From Treponema sp. (GTDB taxonomy: Bacteria; Spirochaetota; Spirochaetia; Treponematales; Treponemataceae), in assembly GCA_012799545.1 (NCBI GenBank), contig JAAZLA010000051.1, positions 1 through 9,002 of the forward strand: a DNA stretch of 9,002 bases, given 5' to 3'. Numbering within the stretch: the stretch's first letter is position 1; every line of letters begins with the position of its first letter. Below, piece after piece: positions 1-7,400 of the stretch. Under the pieces are notes generated by a model that saw only the letters and a program-made list of their open reading frames with translations, had not been told where the DNA came from and ran no database searches. The position numbers were made by a program, and so were the translations under genes.

Positions 1-942
1 GTTGTAAACGATAGTATAAGCAATGCAGGGAAATCAACCGCAATTATAAATGGCATTTTAAAAAACCTTGTTGATTTTCACAAAGAAATGTACAAGATAG
101 AAATCCGAAAAATACTTTTTTCACACCCCTCTTTCGTGAACGCAAATCCAGCCTTAAATGCACAAGCCTACATGGCACAAATAAAAAAGGTATACACTTC
201 CGTTATGGGGAAACAGCCCTTTTACACAGAACTCATTGAAGAAATTCTTGTGGAAAATTTTGGACCAAATGCAGAAAAAGCACAACGAGATATCTTAGAA
301 AAACTACGCGTAGAAAAAAGTGAGACAGTTGTAAAAGAAAAAACAATTGACACAAAAGAAATTCTCATGGATTCAGTGAGAATTTTAACAGGCATTGTTC
401 CACAACTCACACAAATTATAAGTAAACTTGAAGAGAACAAAAAACTCTTAGAATCCGAAGATTCTAGTTTTTTTGAGCGACTTTCGAGCTTTATTCGAAA
501 AGTATTTAATGTAAAACCACGAAAAATACACTATCGGCTCACGATTACAAATCCAATAACGCGAGAACAAAAAACAGAAAACATAGAAATCGAACAATTT
601 TTAGGTAATTTACATAAACGAGTTCGCTTTTACACATCCTTTTCCATGAAAAAAACACCGGGTTACAAAAAAATTGAGCTTTTAAGCAATGATAAAATTG
701 TTGAATTCATTGTAACACAATTGGCAGAAAACCAAACAATGCTTGATGTCTTGCTTGCCCTTGAAGACTATTATAAAGCAAATATAAGCACCATACAACA
801 AAACAAAATAAAGGGAATAAAAATGGAAATAGCTGCACTTAAAAACACGCTCATAAAAACAAATCAGAGAAAGGCCGAGTACGTTACTCTCATTGAAGAA
901 CAAGAACAAATGAAAAAACTAGGTATAACAAATGCATTTTAA
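1..942 (+). CDS. Unrecognised protein, C-terminal part (5' end outside window)
   Basis: The frame is open from base 1, so the first in-window ATG (position 88) is probably internal and these 313 codons are the C-terminal part of a longer protein. I do not recognise the family. The visible part is mostly helical, charged and lysine/glutamate-rich. A hydrophobic amphipathic stretch lies near codons 120-145, followed by FFERLSSFIRKVF (codons 157-169) and then a probable beta-containing segment starting KPRKIHYRLTITNP (codons 172-185). The C-terminus (about codons 265-313) looks like a short coiled coil. There is no signal peptide or membrane segment in the visible part. The stop (940-942) lies inside the start region of the solute-binding protein gene, an 11-base overlap that suggests one transcript. 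Function is unknown. The 'NAGKST' near the left edge is not a valid P-loop. Confidence 0.8.
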   Translation, partial: VVNDSISNAGKSTAIINGILKNLVDFHKEMYKIEIRKILFSHPSFVNANPALNAQAYMAQIKKVYTSVMGKQPFYTELIEEILVENFGPNAEKAQRDILEKLRVEKSETVVKEKTIDTKEILMDSVRILTGIVPQLTQIISKLEENKKLLESEDSSFFERLSSFIRKVFNVKPRKIHYRLTITNPITREQKTENIEIEQFLGNLHKRVRFYTSFSMKKTPGYKKIELLSNDKIVEFIVTQLAENQTMLDVLLALEDYYKANISTIQQNKIKGIKMEIAALKNTLIKTNQRKAEYVTLIEEQEQMKKLGITNAF

Positions 943-2509
943 AGCCCAAAAATATCTATCACATGCTTTTATTTTTTTATTATTCATCAGTTTTTTTTCC
1001 ACACAGCTCTTTGCACAAAAAGGTGAAAACGAAATAAGCAAAATTCAAGAAGAATTACTTATAATTCAATCTCCAGGCCATCTAAACCTCAACCCACAGC
1101 TTTCTAGTTATTCGAGTGAAGCACAAATACTCAGCGGACTTTACGAAGGTTTATTTAGCTATGACCCCCTTTCTCTCGAACCGATTCCAGCACTTGCATC
1201 GTCGTATAAAATTTCGCGAGATAAAAAAACTTGGACCTTTAGCATACGTAAAAATGCGCGATTTGCTAACGGTGATCCCATAAGCGCCCAGTCATTTTAT
1301 GATTCTTGGCTTAAACTCATCGATCCAAACACAAATGCTCCTTTTGCTTCTCTCCTTGACTGCATAGAAGGCGTACAAGCCTATCGACTGGGGAAAGGCG
1401 ATGCAAGTAAGGTCGGAATTCAAGTAAAAAATGACGGAAGTCTTGTTATAAAACTCGTACACCCAACAGAACACCTCGCAAAGATTCTCTGTCATCATGC
1501 CTTTTCAGTTGTACACGAAAACAAAGCAATACAAAGCGGTCCCTTTGTCATCAGCCAGCTAAGTAAGGCAGAGCTTCGTTTAACTAAAAATGATTTTTAC
1601 TGGGATGCTGACAATGTTGCCCTCCCTTCGATTCGCTTCCTCTTTTCTGAAGACCAGGTAGAAAACACATACTTATTTAATATTGGCAAGGTACACTGGC
1701 TTGCCGACAATTTCGATGCTTCAAAACTGATAGAAAACGACTCTCTTGTTTTTGGCACACAGTTCGGCACTGAATATTATTTTTTTAGGATGCACAATAC
1801 GAGTGTATGGAATAATCAAAAAGCACGTCAAGCCCTGCTTCTTGCCCTTCCCTGGGAAAAGCTGCGCGAAGCATTTTATGTTCCGGCTACAAGACTCTTA
1901 TCGCGACTGTACAACTATCCAGAGATTTACGGCGTAGACGAAAGCGACATTGAAGAAGCACAGGCTATTTTAGATTCTCTTTCTTTGAGCGAAGAAGAAA
2001 AACGTATAGAAATTTCTATCCCCGACACAGCCTATCACGCAAACCAAGTTGCCCTCTTTGCTGAAAGCTGGGAAAAAATAGGCATACGCACAGATATAAT
2101 TAAAATACCAAGCTATGATTATTACGATGCGGTACCGCAAAGCAATTCTGATATGTTTACCTATACCTGGATAGGAGACTTTGCCGACCCCATGGCTTTT
2201 TTGGAGCTATTCAAAAAAGACTCAAGTTTAAATGAAAGCCGATGGTCTAGCCCTGTCTATGAAAATCTTTTGCAAGAAGCAACCGGCATTCACGATACTA
2301 AAAAACGCTATGAAAAACTTGCCGAGGCAGAACAAGAGCTACTCGACAGTTTTATTGTCATACCCCTATCCCATCCCGTTTCGGTAAACATTGTTGACAA
2401 AGCGGTACTCGGAGGCTGGTATGAAAACGCCCTCGATTTACATCCTTTAAAACATCTATACTTTAAAGAAAAAAGCCCGATAAAAAATTTGCTTATAGCA
2501 ATTAACTAA
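932..2509 (+). CDS. Family-5 extracellular solute-binding protein (OppA/DppA-like), secreted
   Basis: This is a substrate-binding protein of peptide/nickel-type ABC importers (SBP_bac_5), which captures oligopeptides or similar ligands in the periplasm. It has 525 residues, normal for the family. Residues 1-28 form a type I signal peptide (basic start, hydrophobic HAFIFLLFISFF, likely cut after LFA). Family signatures are ALASSYKISRDKKTWTFSIR then FANGDPISAQSFYDSW (88-126), SGPFVISQL with KNDFYWDADNVALPSI (202-234), and WIGDFADPMAFLELF (413-427). The C-terminal IPLSHPVSVNIV and GGWYENALDLHPLKHLYF match the usual ending. There is no cysteine after the signal, so it is not a lipoprotein, unlike many spirochete SBPs. 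No permease or ATPase gene lies nearby, so the partner transporter is unknown. The ATG at 932 has AGGT seven bases upstream and overlaps the preceding gene by 11 bases. The ligand cannot be read from sequence; peptide is the default guess. Confidence 0.9.
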   Translation: MHFKAQKYLSHAFIFLLFISFFSTQLFAQKGENEISKIQEELLIIQSPGHLNLNPQLSSYSSEAQILSGLYEGLFSYDPLSLEPIPALASSYKISRDKKTWTFSIRKNARFANGDPISAQSFYDSWLKLIDPNTNAPFASLLDCIEGVQAYRLGKGDASKVGIQVKNDGSLVIKLVHPTEHLAKILCHHAFSVVHENKAIQSGPFVISQLSKAELRLTKNDFYWDADNVALPSIRFLFSEDQVENTYLFNIGKVHWLADNFDASKLIENDSLVFGTQFGTEYYFFRMHNTSVWNNQKARQALLLALPWEKLREAFYVPATRLLSRLYNYPEIYGVDESDIEEAQAILDSLSLSEEEKRIEISIPDTAYHANQVALFAESWEKIGIRTDIIKIPSYDYYDAVPQSNSDMFTYTWIGDFADPMAFLELFKKDSSLNESRWSSPVYENLLQEATGIHDTKKRYEKLAEAEQELLDSFIVIPLSHPVSVNIVDKAVLGGWYENALDLHPLKHLYFKEKSPIKNLLIAIN

Positions 2510-2513
2510 TAAC

Positions 2514-2524
2514 TATGATATAAT
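2514..2524 (+). promoter_or_regulatory. Extended -10 promoter of carD (near-leaderless)
   Basis: TATGATATAAT is a perfect TRTGn plus TATAAT extended -10 element in the 23-base gap between the SBP gene and carD. The best -35 at 17-base spacing (TAGCAA, 2496-2501) matches TTGACA at only 3 of 6 positions, as is common when the extended -10 carries recognition. Only 8 bases (2525-2532) separate the hexamer from the ATG, so transcription would start at or within about three bases of the start codon. No Shine-Dalgarno sequence lies in front of carD, which fits a leaderless mRNA. Confidence 0.6.
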
Positions 2525-2532
2525 AAGCGAAT

Positions 2533-3162
2533 ATGAGTAAACTAAAAACTGCTTATGCCCTAAACCAAAAAATTGTCTATCCAAGTCAAGGTGTTGGAAA
2601 AATTGTTGACATTAAAGAAAAAGCATTTAAAGAACAAATGCTTCTCTATTATGTTATTTATCTCGAAGCTTCTGACATGACAGTAATGATACCCGTAGAA
2701 CGATGTGATGAGCTCGGTATCCGCTCTATCGTAGATGCAAAAAAAGCACAAGAAACGCTTGACTCTTTGGGAGACGATTTTGAACCCATAACGAACGATT
2801 GGAAGTTACGCTACCAAATGAACCTTGATTTATTAAAAAAAGGTAGTGTCGACGATATTGCAACGATTGTTCGTTGCCTCTATCATAGAAGTAAGATTAA
2901 AGAATTACCTATTTTAGAGCGAAAACTCTACGATTCTGCAAAAAAACTCCTTGAAGATGAAATATCTTTCGCCCTTGAAAAGACAGCAAAAGAGGTTGAA
3001 AGTTTAATACACACAAAACTCGAACCCCTTGGAATGCAACAAGCAAAGCCACTATCAGCAAGCCAAAAAGATGACGACGACGATGATGAGGACGAAGATG
3101 TTTTTGACGTAAACGACGATGAAGATGTAGATGACGACGACGATGATGAGGATGAGGATTAA
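2533..3162 (+). CDS. carD: CarD/CdnL family RNA polymerase-binding transcription regulator with acidic C-terminal tail
   Basis: CarD binds the RNA polymerase beta subunit through an N-terminal TRCF-RID-like domain and stabilises promoter open complexes with its C-terminal helical domain. The N-terminal domain is clear (about residues 5-65: KIVYPSQGVGKIVDIKEK, then VMIPVERCDELGIRSIV). The helical domain follows (about 70-165), including the conserved Trp (W90 in NDWKLRYQMN) that inserts at the upstream edge of the bubble in studied homologues, and the ATIVRCLYHRSKIKELPILE helix. The start fits because the family core begins within ten residues. The family is usually about 160-170 residues; this one has 209, the excess being mainly a tail from D180 to D209 in which 25 of 30 residues are Asp or Glu. 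The gene has its own extended -10 promoter and no Shine-Dalgarno. ispD follows after 45 bases, so ispD and ispF may be cotranscribed with it. Confidence 0.93.
   Translation: MSKLKTAYALNQKIVYPSQGVGKIVDIKEKAFKEQMLLYYVIYLEASDMTVMIPVERCDELGIRSIVDAKKAQETLDSLGDDFEPITNDWKLRYQMNLDLLKKGSVDDIATIVRCLYHRSKIKELPILERKLYDSAKKLLEDEISFALEKTAKEVESLIHTKLEPLGMQQAKPLSASQKDDDDDDEDEDVFDVNDDEDVDDDDDDEDED
3069..3152 (+). repeat. Pair of 24-bp perfect direct repeats encoding the CarD acidic tail
   Basis: Bases 3069-3092 and 3129-3152 are identical. Their starts are exactly 60 bases (20 codons) apart, so both copies are read in the same frame and both encode DDDDDDED. The spacer encodes a short VFDVNDDEDV-type segment. 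Perfect identity, including the mixed GAC/GAT codon order, points to a duplication rather than independent drift to Asp codons. Slippage or recombination between copies would change tail length in multiples of 20 residues without a frameshift. Confidence 0.9.
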
Positions 3163-3207
3163 TTACTAACTAAACATTTTCTTATAAAAACAAAAGGTTA
3201 TCTCTAT

Positions 3208-3954
3208 ATGAACATTTCACTCGTTTTAACAGCAGCAGGAAATTCTACACGCATGAAGACTTCTATCAAAAAAGAATTTATGCCGATCGAACAAGACGAA
3301 ACTGTGTTAGCAGCGAGCGCTCTTGCTTTTTTGCGCTATTTTCAAAACCATACAGAACATAGGCTGCAAAGTTGTGTCGTAACGCTGCCTAAAAAACAAA
3401 TATATCAGGGTATGACTTCCTTTTTTAATGAAAAAACACTCGACGCCTGCATTGCCTTAAAACTTTCGCCAGAATTCATCATCGGAGGAAAAACAAGGCA
3501 GGAGTCTGTATATAAAGGTCTTTTAAAACTTTCACAGTATGCAACAAAACCCGACATAGTTCTCATACACGATGCAGCCCGCCCCTTTGTAGATGAGAAA
3601 ATTATACATGATATAATCACAAAAACTATCGCTCATGATGCTGCTGTTCCCGTTATTGCAAGCGTTGATACGCAAAAAAAGCTGGAAAAAGAAAAGCAGT
3701 ACATTGAAAAACATTTGGAAAGGGAAACACTCGTTTCAGTGCAAACACCTCAAGGTTTTTCTTATAAGGCTATTTTCGAAGCACACAAAAAAGCAAAGCA
3801 ATCAAATAAAGACTATACAGACGACTCAGAAATATTTTCTGATTACACGAACAAAGCTGTTTTTGTTGTAAATGGAAACAATAAAAATATAAAAATTACC
3901 TATCAAAGCGATATACCAGGAAATTTGGAAAATAAGGGATTCGGTACAACATGA
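3208..3954 (+). CDS. ispD: 2-C-methyl-D-erythritol 4-phosphate cytidylyltransferase
   Basis: IspD converts MEP and CTP to CDP-methylerythritol plus pyrophosphate, step 3 of the MEP route to IPP and DMAPP, in the cytoplasm. The 248 residues are slightly longer than the usual 225-240. The nucleotide-binding signature LVLTAAGNSTRM (5-16) carries the catalytic Arg (R15), and K22 in KKEFMPI fits the second catalytic basic residue. Also present are GGKTRQESVYKGL (93-105), IHDAARPFV (120-128, with D122), VPVIASVDTQKKL (147-159), R172 before SVQTPQGF, and the C-terminal NIKITYQSD with K229. All positions known to matter in E. coli IspD have counterparts, so it should be active. AAAAGG (3192-3197) is a usable ribosome site 10 bases before the ATG. 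The TGA stop overlaps the ispF ATG. Confidence 0.95.
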   Translation: MNISLVLTAAGNSTRMKTSIKKEFMPIEQDETVLAASALAFLRYFQNHTEHRLQSCVVTLPKKQIYQGMTSFFNEKTLDACIALKLSPEFIIGGKTRQESVYKGLLKLSQYATKPDIVLIHDAARPFVDEKIIHDIITKTIAHDAAVPVIASVDTQKKLEKEKQYIEKHLERETLVSVQTPQGFSYKAIFEAHKKAKQSNKDYTDDSEIFSDYTNKAVFVVNGNNKNIKITYQSDIPGNLENKGFGTT

Positions 3955-4433
3955 TTAGAATTGGTTTTGGTTGGGACTTTCACCAACTTATCAAAAAAAG
4001 ACCGCTTCGAATAGGCGGTGTACACATTCCGTTTCACAAGGGTGAAAAAGCGCATTCTGACGGCGACGTACTCTTACACGCCATCACTGATGCCCTTCTC
4101 GGTGCTGCTGGAATTGCAGACATTGGGGAGCTTTTTCCACCGGAAGACAATACCTGGAAAAATGCCAGCTCTGCATATCTTTTGCAAGAAGCATGGAAGA
4201 AGGTAGAAGAAAAAGCGTGGCGTCTCGTAAACATCGATGCAGTGCTTATTTTAGAAAAACCAAAACTCCTCGTGCATCGAGAGAGCATACGTCAATCAAT
4301 CGCGTCGATCTTGGGATGTGAAATATCACAAATCTTTGTAAAGGCAAAAACTCACGAAAAACTCGGCCCTATAGGACGCGGAAAAGGGATCGAAGCCCAT
4401 GTTGTTTGCTTGCTAGAAAAAAGCGAAACTTAA
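3951..4433 (+). CDS. ispF: 2-C-methyl-D-erythritol 2,4-cyclodiphosphate synthase
   Basis: IspF cyclises CDP-methylerythritol 2-phosphate to methylerythritol 2,4-cyclodiphosphate with release of CMP, step 5 of the MEP pathway; family members are homotrimers with a metal in each active site. The 160 residues are normal length. Metal ligands are D9 and H11 in FGWDFHQL and H43 in LLHAITDALLGA. HSDGD (35-39), ADIGELFP (56-63) and the C-terminal KAKTHEKLGPIGRGKGIEAH (131-150) are family signatures. The usual TTTEKLG loop reads KTHEKLG, a modest variation. The start overlaps the ispD stop as ATGA with no obvious Shine-Dalgarno, so translation is probably coupled to ispD. ispE, the intervening enzyme, is not in the window. 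In some bacteria IspD and IspF are one fused protein; here they are separate. Confidence 0.95.
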   Translation: MIRIGFGWDFHQLIKKRPLRIGGVHIPFHKGEKAHSDGDVLLHAITDALLGAAGIADIGELFPPEDNTWKNASSAYLLQEAWKKVEEKAWRLVNIDAVLILEKPKLLVHRESIRQSIASILGCEISQIFVKAKTHEKLGPIGRGKGIEAHVVCLLEKSET

Positions 4434-4465
4434 AAATCAAACCCTAAAAAAAGTGTAATCGAAAT

Positions 4466-7400
4466 TTATTCGCCTTGCGTTTCCAAGATGAGCTCAACCT
4501 CACCTTGAGAAATATTCAAGCGCTCGGCAATTTTTGCAGGAGTCCAACCTAATCGTGCAAGCTTTATCACATTTTCCCGTGTTTCCAAGACTAAGCCTTG
4601 ACTAGAGCGAGAGTCGCGTACGCCAGGAGATTTTTTTACCTCACCCAAAAGCTTTAAGTAAGATTTCGTTTCTTTATTTATTTCATTTAAGCGAGATTCT
4701 GTACTTGCAAGCCAATGTTTTGAATCCTGTATCGCATCAAAACGCTCTTCAGTAGTTGAAAGAATTTCATCTAAGGAATCAGCCTGGTCCAGTACATCTT
4801 TGATTTTAGGATTCAGTTTTATAAGCCCATCGACATCCATTTTCAAAGCTTGGAGTAAATCAGGTAAATCTGCACTTTCAGCCTCGCAAGATTGCAATCT
4901 TTTTTCCAAGTCATCGAGCATCTTAAACGTTGAATCGATGCCTTTTATGGTTTGCTCCAATATCGGTTCTTTTTTCTCCAATCGTTCTATTTTGTTTGCA
5001 ATTTCTTTTATTGTACTTTGATAATTTCGTACATCACCTTGCATAATCAAAAGATCATCATTTGTTGTTTTTAAGCCTTCAACTTTTTGATCGATGGATG
5101 CAGAGAGAATTACAAGTTCATTAAAGTTCTTTTCCATATCGTCGATTCTTTTTTTCTCTTGGTTAAACTTCAATACCCTTTGATTAACTTCTTCCTCAGA
5201 TTTTTTAAGCTTTTCTACTTGCTTTTCAAGAGCCTGTATCATTTTTTCATACTGCATCAACTGTGCGGTTTCGGTTTTCATTTCAGAAATTTTTTCTTCT
5301 AAATCAAGTTTTAGAACATCAGCCTTTTCAAAAATCTGTGTTTGCGCTATAAATTGCTTTATCTTTCGATCGATGGTGTCAAGGCTTGTATTAAGCTCAT
5401 CTGAATCTTTTTGCATCTTCAAAATCATTTTTTCTTGACTTGTTTCATTTGTAAGCTTTATATCTTGAATAATTTTTTTCTCTTGTCGTAACTGCTCTTC
5501 GACCTCAGCTTTCTGTGTTTTTATTTTTCGCTCTGTTTCTTCAAGCATTTCTTTGTACATCGCTTTAAAATCATCTACGATATCGTTTGAATGCTTATTA
5601 TAATGTTGGATAACAGATTCAGTCTCATTTGAAATTGCCTCTATCTTCTCTTCGAGCTCTCTAATTTGTTCCAAGGCTGATTCGGAACTTGTAGAAACAG
5701 CATCTTTTAACATCCTTTCTAAATCAACTAAAACATTTTGTGCATCCTCACTAAAAGAAGCGTATTTATCATCAAAAATTGTTTTCACTTCCACAAACTG
5801 AGTGTTCATTCTCTCTTTCCACTCGGAAAAGTCGGTCCGTATCGAATCGAGCAAGGCTGCCGCTTGTTGACTTGAATCGCTTATGTCATCAGTCATTTTT
5901 TCGAGACTTTGAGCCACATCTTTTTCGTAGCGTTTTATTTGTTCGTCAATCGAGCCAATAAAATGCGTGATTTCGTTTTTAACATAGGCATCTGCCTCTA
6001 TTCGCGTTTTTTCAAAAGCTTCTTTGTATTCACCTATAAATAAAACCAATTTCTCATCAAGTCCTAAGAAATCTGCTTGATATTTTTTATTTTTTTCCTC
6101 AAAGCTATTTTCAAGTGTATTGCTATAGTTTGTAAAGCGCTCTTGAATAGCTTGGATTTTCTCTTTTAATTCCTCGGTGTATTTGTTTTCTAGGACTTTT
6201 CTTTGATCACTGTACTCAAGGGAAAGGTTTTCAAGTTTTGCATCAAAGGCATTTTGCCAGTTTTCAAGAGAATCGTTGAGCCTTTGACTTTGTTTTGTTA
6301 AATCTTCAAGGAAGGAATCTTCAAACCCACTCAATTTTTCCGACACATTGTCATAGGCTCTTTGTTTTAACTCTTGCAATTCATTTTCAAGCCCTCGAAT
6401 TGTTGTAGAAATAAGAGACATTTGATTTGCAAAGTTTTCTTCATGTTTTTGCAAAGAACTTGCTTGCTCATCCGTGAAGTCAGAAAAGTCACCTAGAACC
6501 TTTGCACTTATTTCTTTAAGCGAGTTTTCTAAACTCTGTTTTATTACATCTATATCTGCAATTCCTTTTTCCAAGCTTTCGCTTTTAAAAGAGAAATCAT
6601 CGCTAAAAGTATCTAACAAGCTTTGATACGTATTTGTAAAGGAAAGGAATTTACCTTCTATTTCATTTTGAAAAATAGAAAATCCTTCATCCAAAGATTT
6701 TTTAACAGAACCAAAAGATTCTTTAGATTCTGTTAAAGATTTTTCAATCTCTTCGGCTGTTTTCTCATATTCGTTTTGTATTTTTTTGAGGTCTAAACTC
6801 ATTGTTCTAAGATTTTCTTCTGCCTCATTTCGCCAATTGTCATTGAAGCTATGAATGAGGCTTTGTGTTTCATCAATCTTTGTCTTGATTGTCATGTTTA
6901 GGAAGCCTATTTTCTCTTCTAAAAAGGTATTTGCTTTTTCAACTCTTTCTATCGCTTTATTTCGTAGTTTATCAAAGGCCTTCCCTTCAATTGTATCGGC
7001 GCGTTCACTTGCCACAGCAAAAGCATCTTCATACGATTGGTTAATTTCTGTTAAAATTTTTTCATTTTGCATCAATGCATCGCGAGTTGAAATTTCAATC
7101 GTTTCTATATCCTTATGAAAGGTATCTAAAAGCCCCTTTGTAAGCGCGTCTAGGCTCGCTTCATTTTCAGCGGCAAATTCTTTTTCAAGTTGGGGGATGC
7201 GTTTTTCGAGATAGTCTTGTTGTTTTTTTAAGGCATGTACTTTATCTTGAGTCTTTGCAATAAAGGCAGACTCAGCCTTTATCTTCATGAGATTTTCTTC
7301 AACACGCTCTGACATTTCAAGTAATTCTTTTATTAAAGCATCGTAATGAGCAGTTTTTTGCTCAAGTTGTTCTAACGTTTTAACAAGAGAGGTCTGTGCT

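Noticed and set aside
28..39. GKST near the left edge, resembling a Walker A P-loop
   Set aside because: The pattern GxxxxGK[ST] needs a glycine five residues before the GK glycine; that position is Ser. No beta strand or Walker B is visible, although the upstream sequence is missing.
88..90. ATG at 88 as the true start of the first gene
   Set aside because: The frame is open back to base 1 with protein-like codons, and there is no Shine-Dalgarno or promoter in front of 88. The gene is more likely cut by the window edge.
3183..3188. TATAAA as a private promoter for ispD
   Set aside because: No acceptable -35 lies 16-18 bases upstream, and transcription from it would start around the ispD ribosome site. 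Cotranscription with carD is simpler.
3635..3871. Overlapping 78-codon frame inside ispD
   Set aside because: Lysine-rich low-complexity shadow of the ispD frame with no start signal or recognisable motif.
4444..4475. Weak hairpin plus T-run as a Rho-independent terminator for the coiled-coil gene
   Set aside because: The stem is only 4 bp, half A/T, overlaps the stop codon, and is separated from the T-run by several bases, so it is too weak to list as a feature.
6855..7118. 87-codon plus-strand frame opposite the coiled-coil gene
   Set aside because: Antisense shadow of a very long real gene; its composition reflects the complement of coiled-coil codons and there is no ribosome site.
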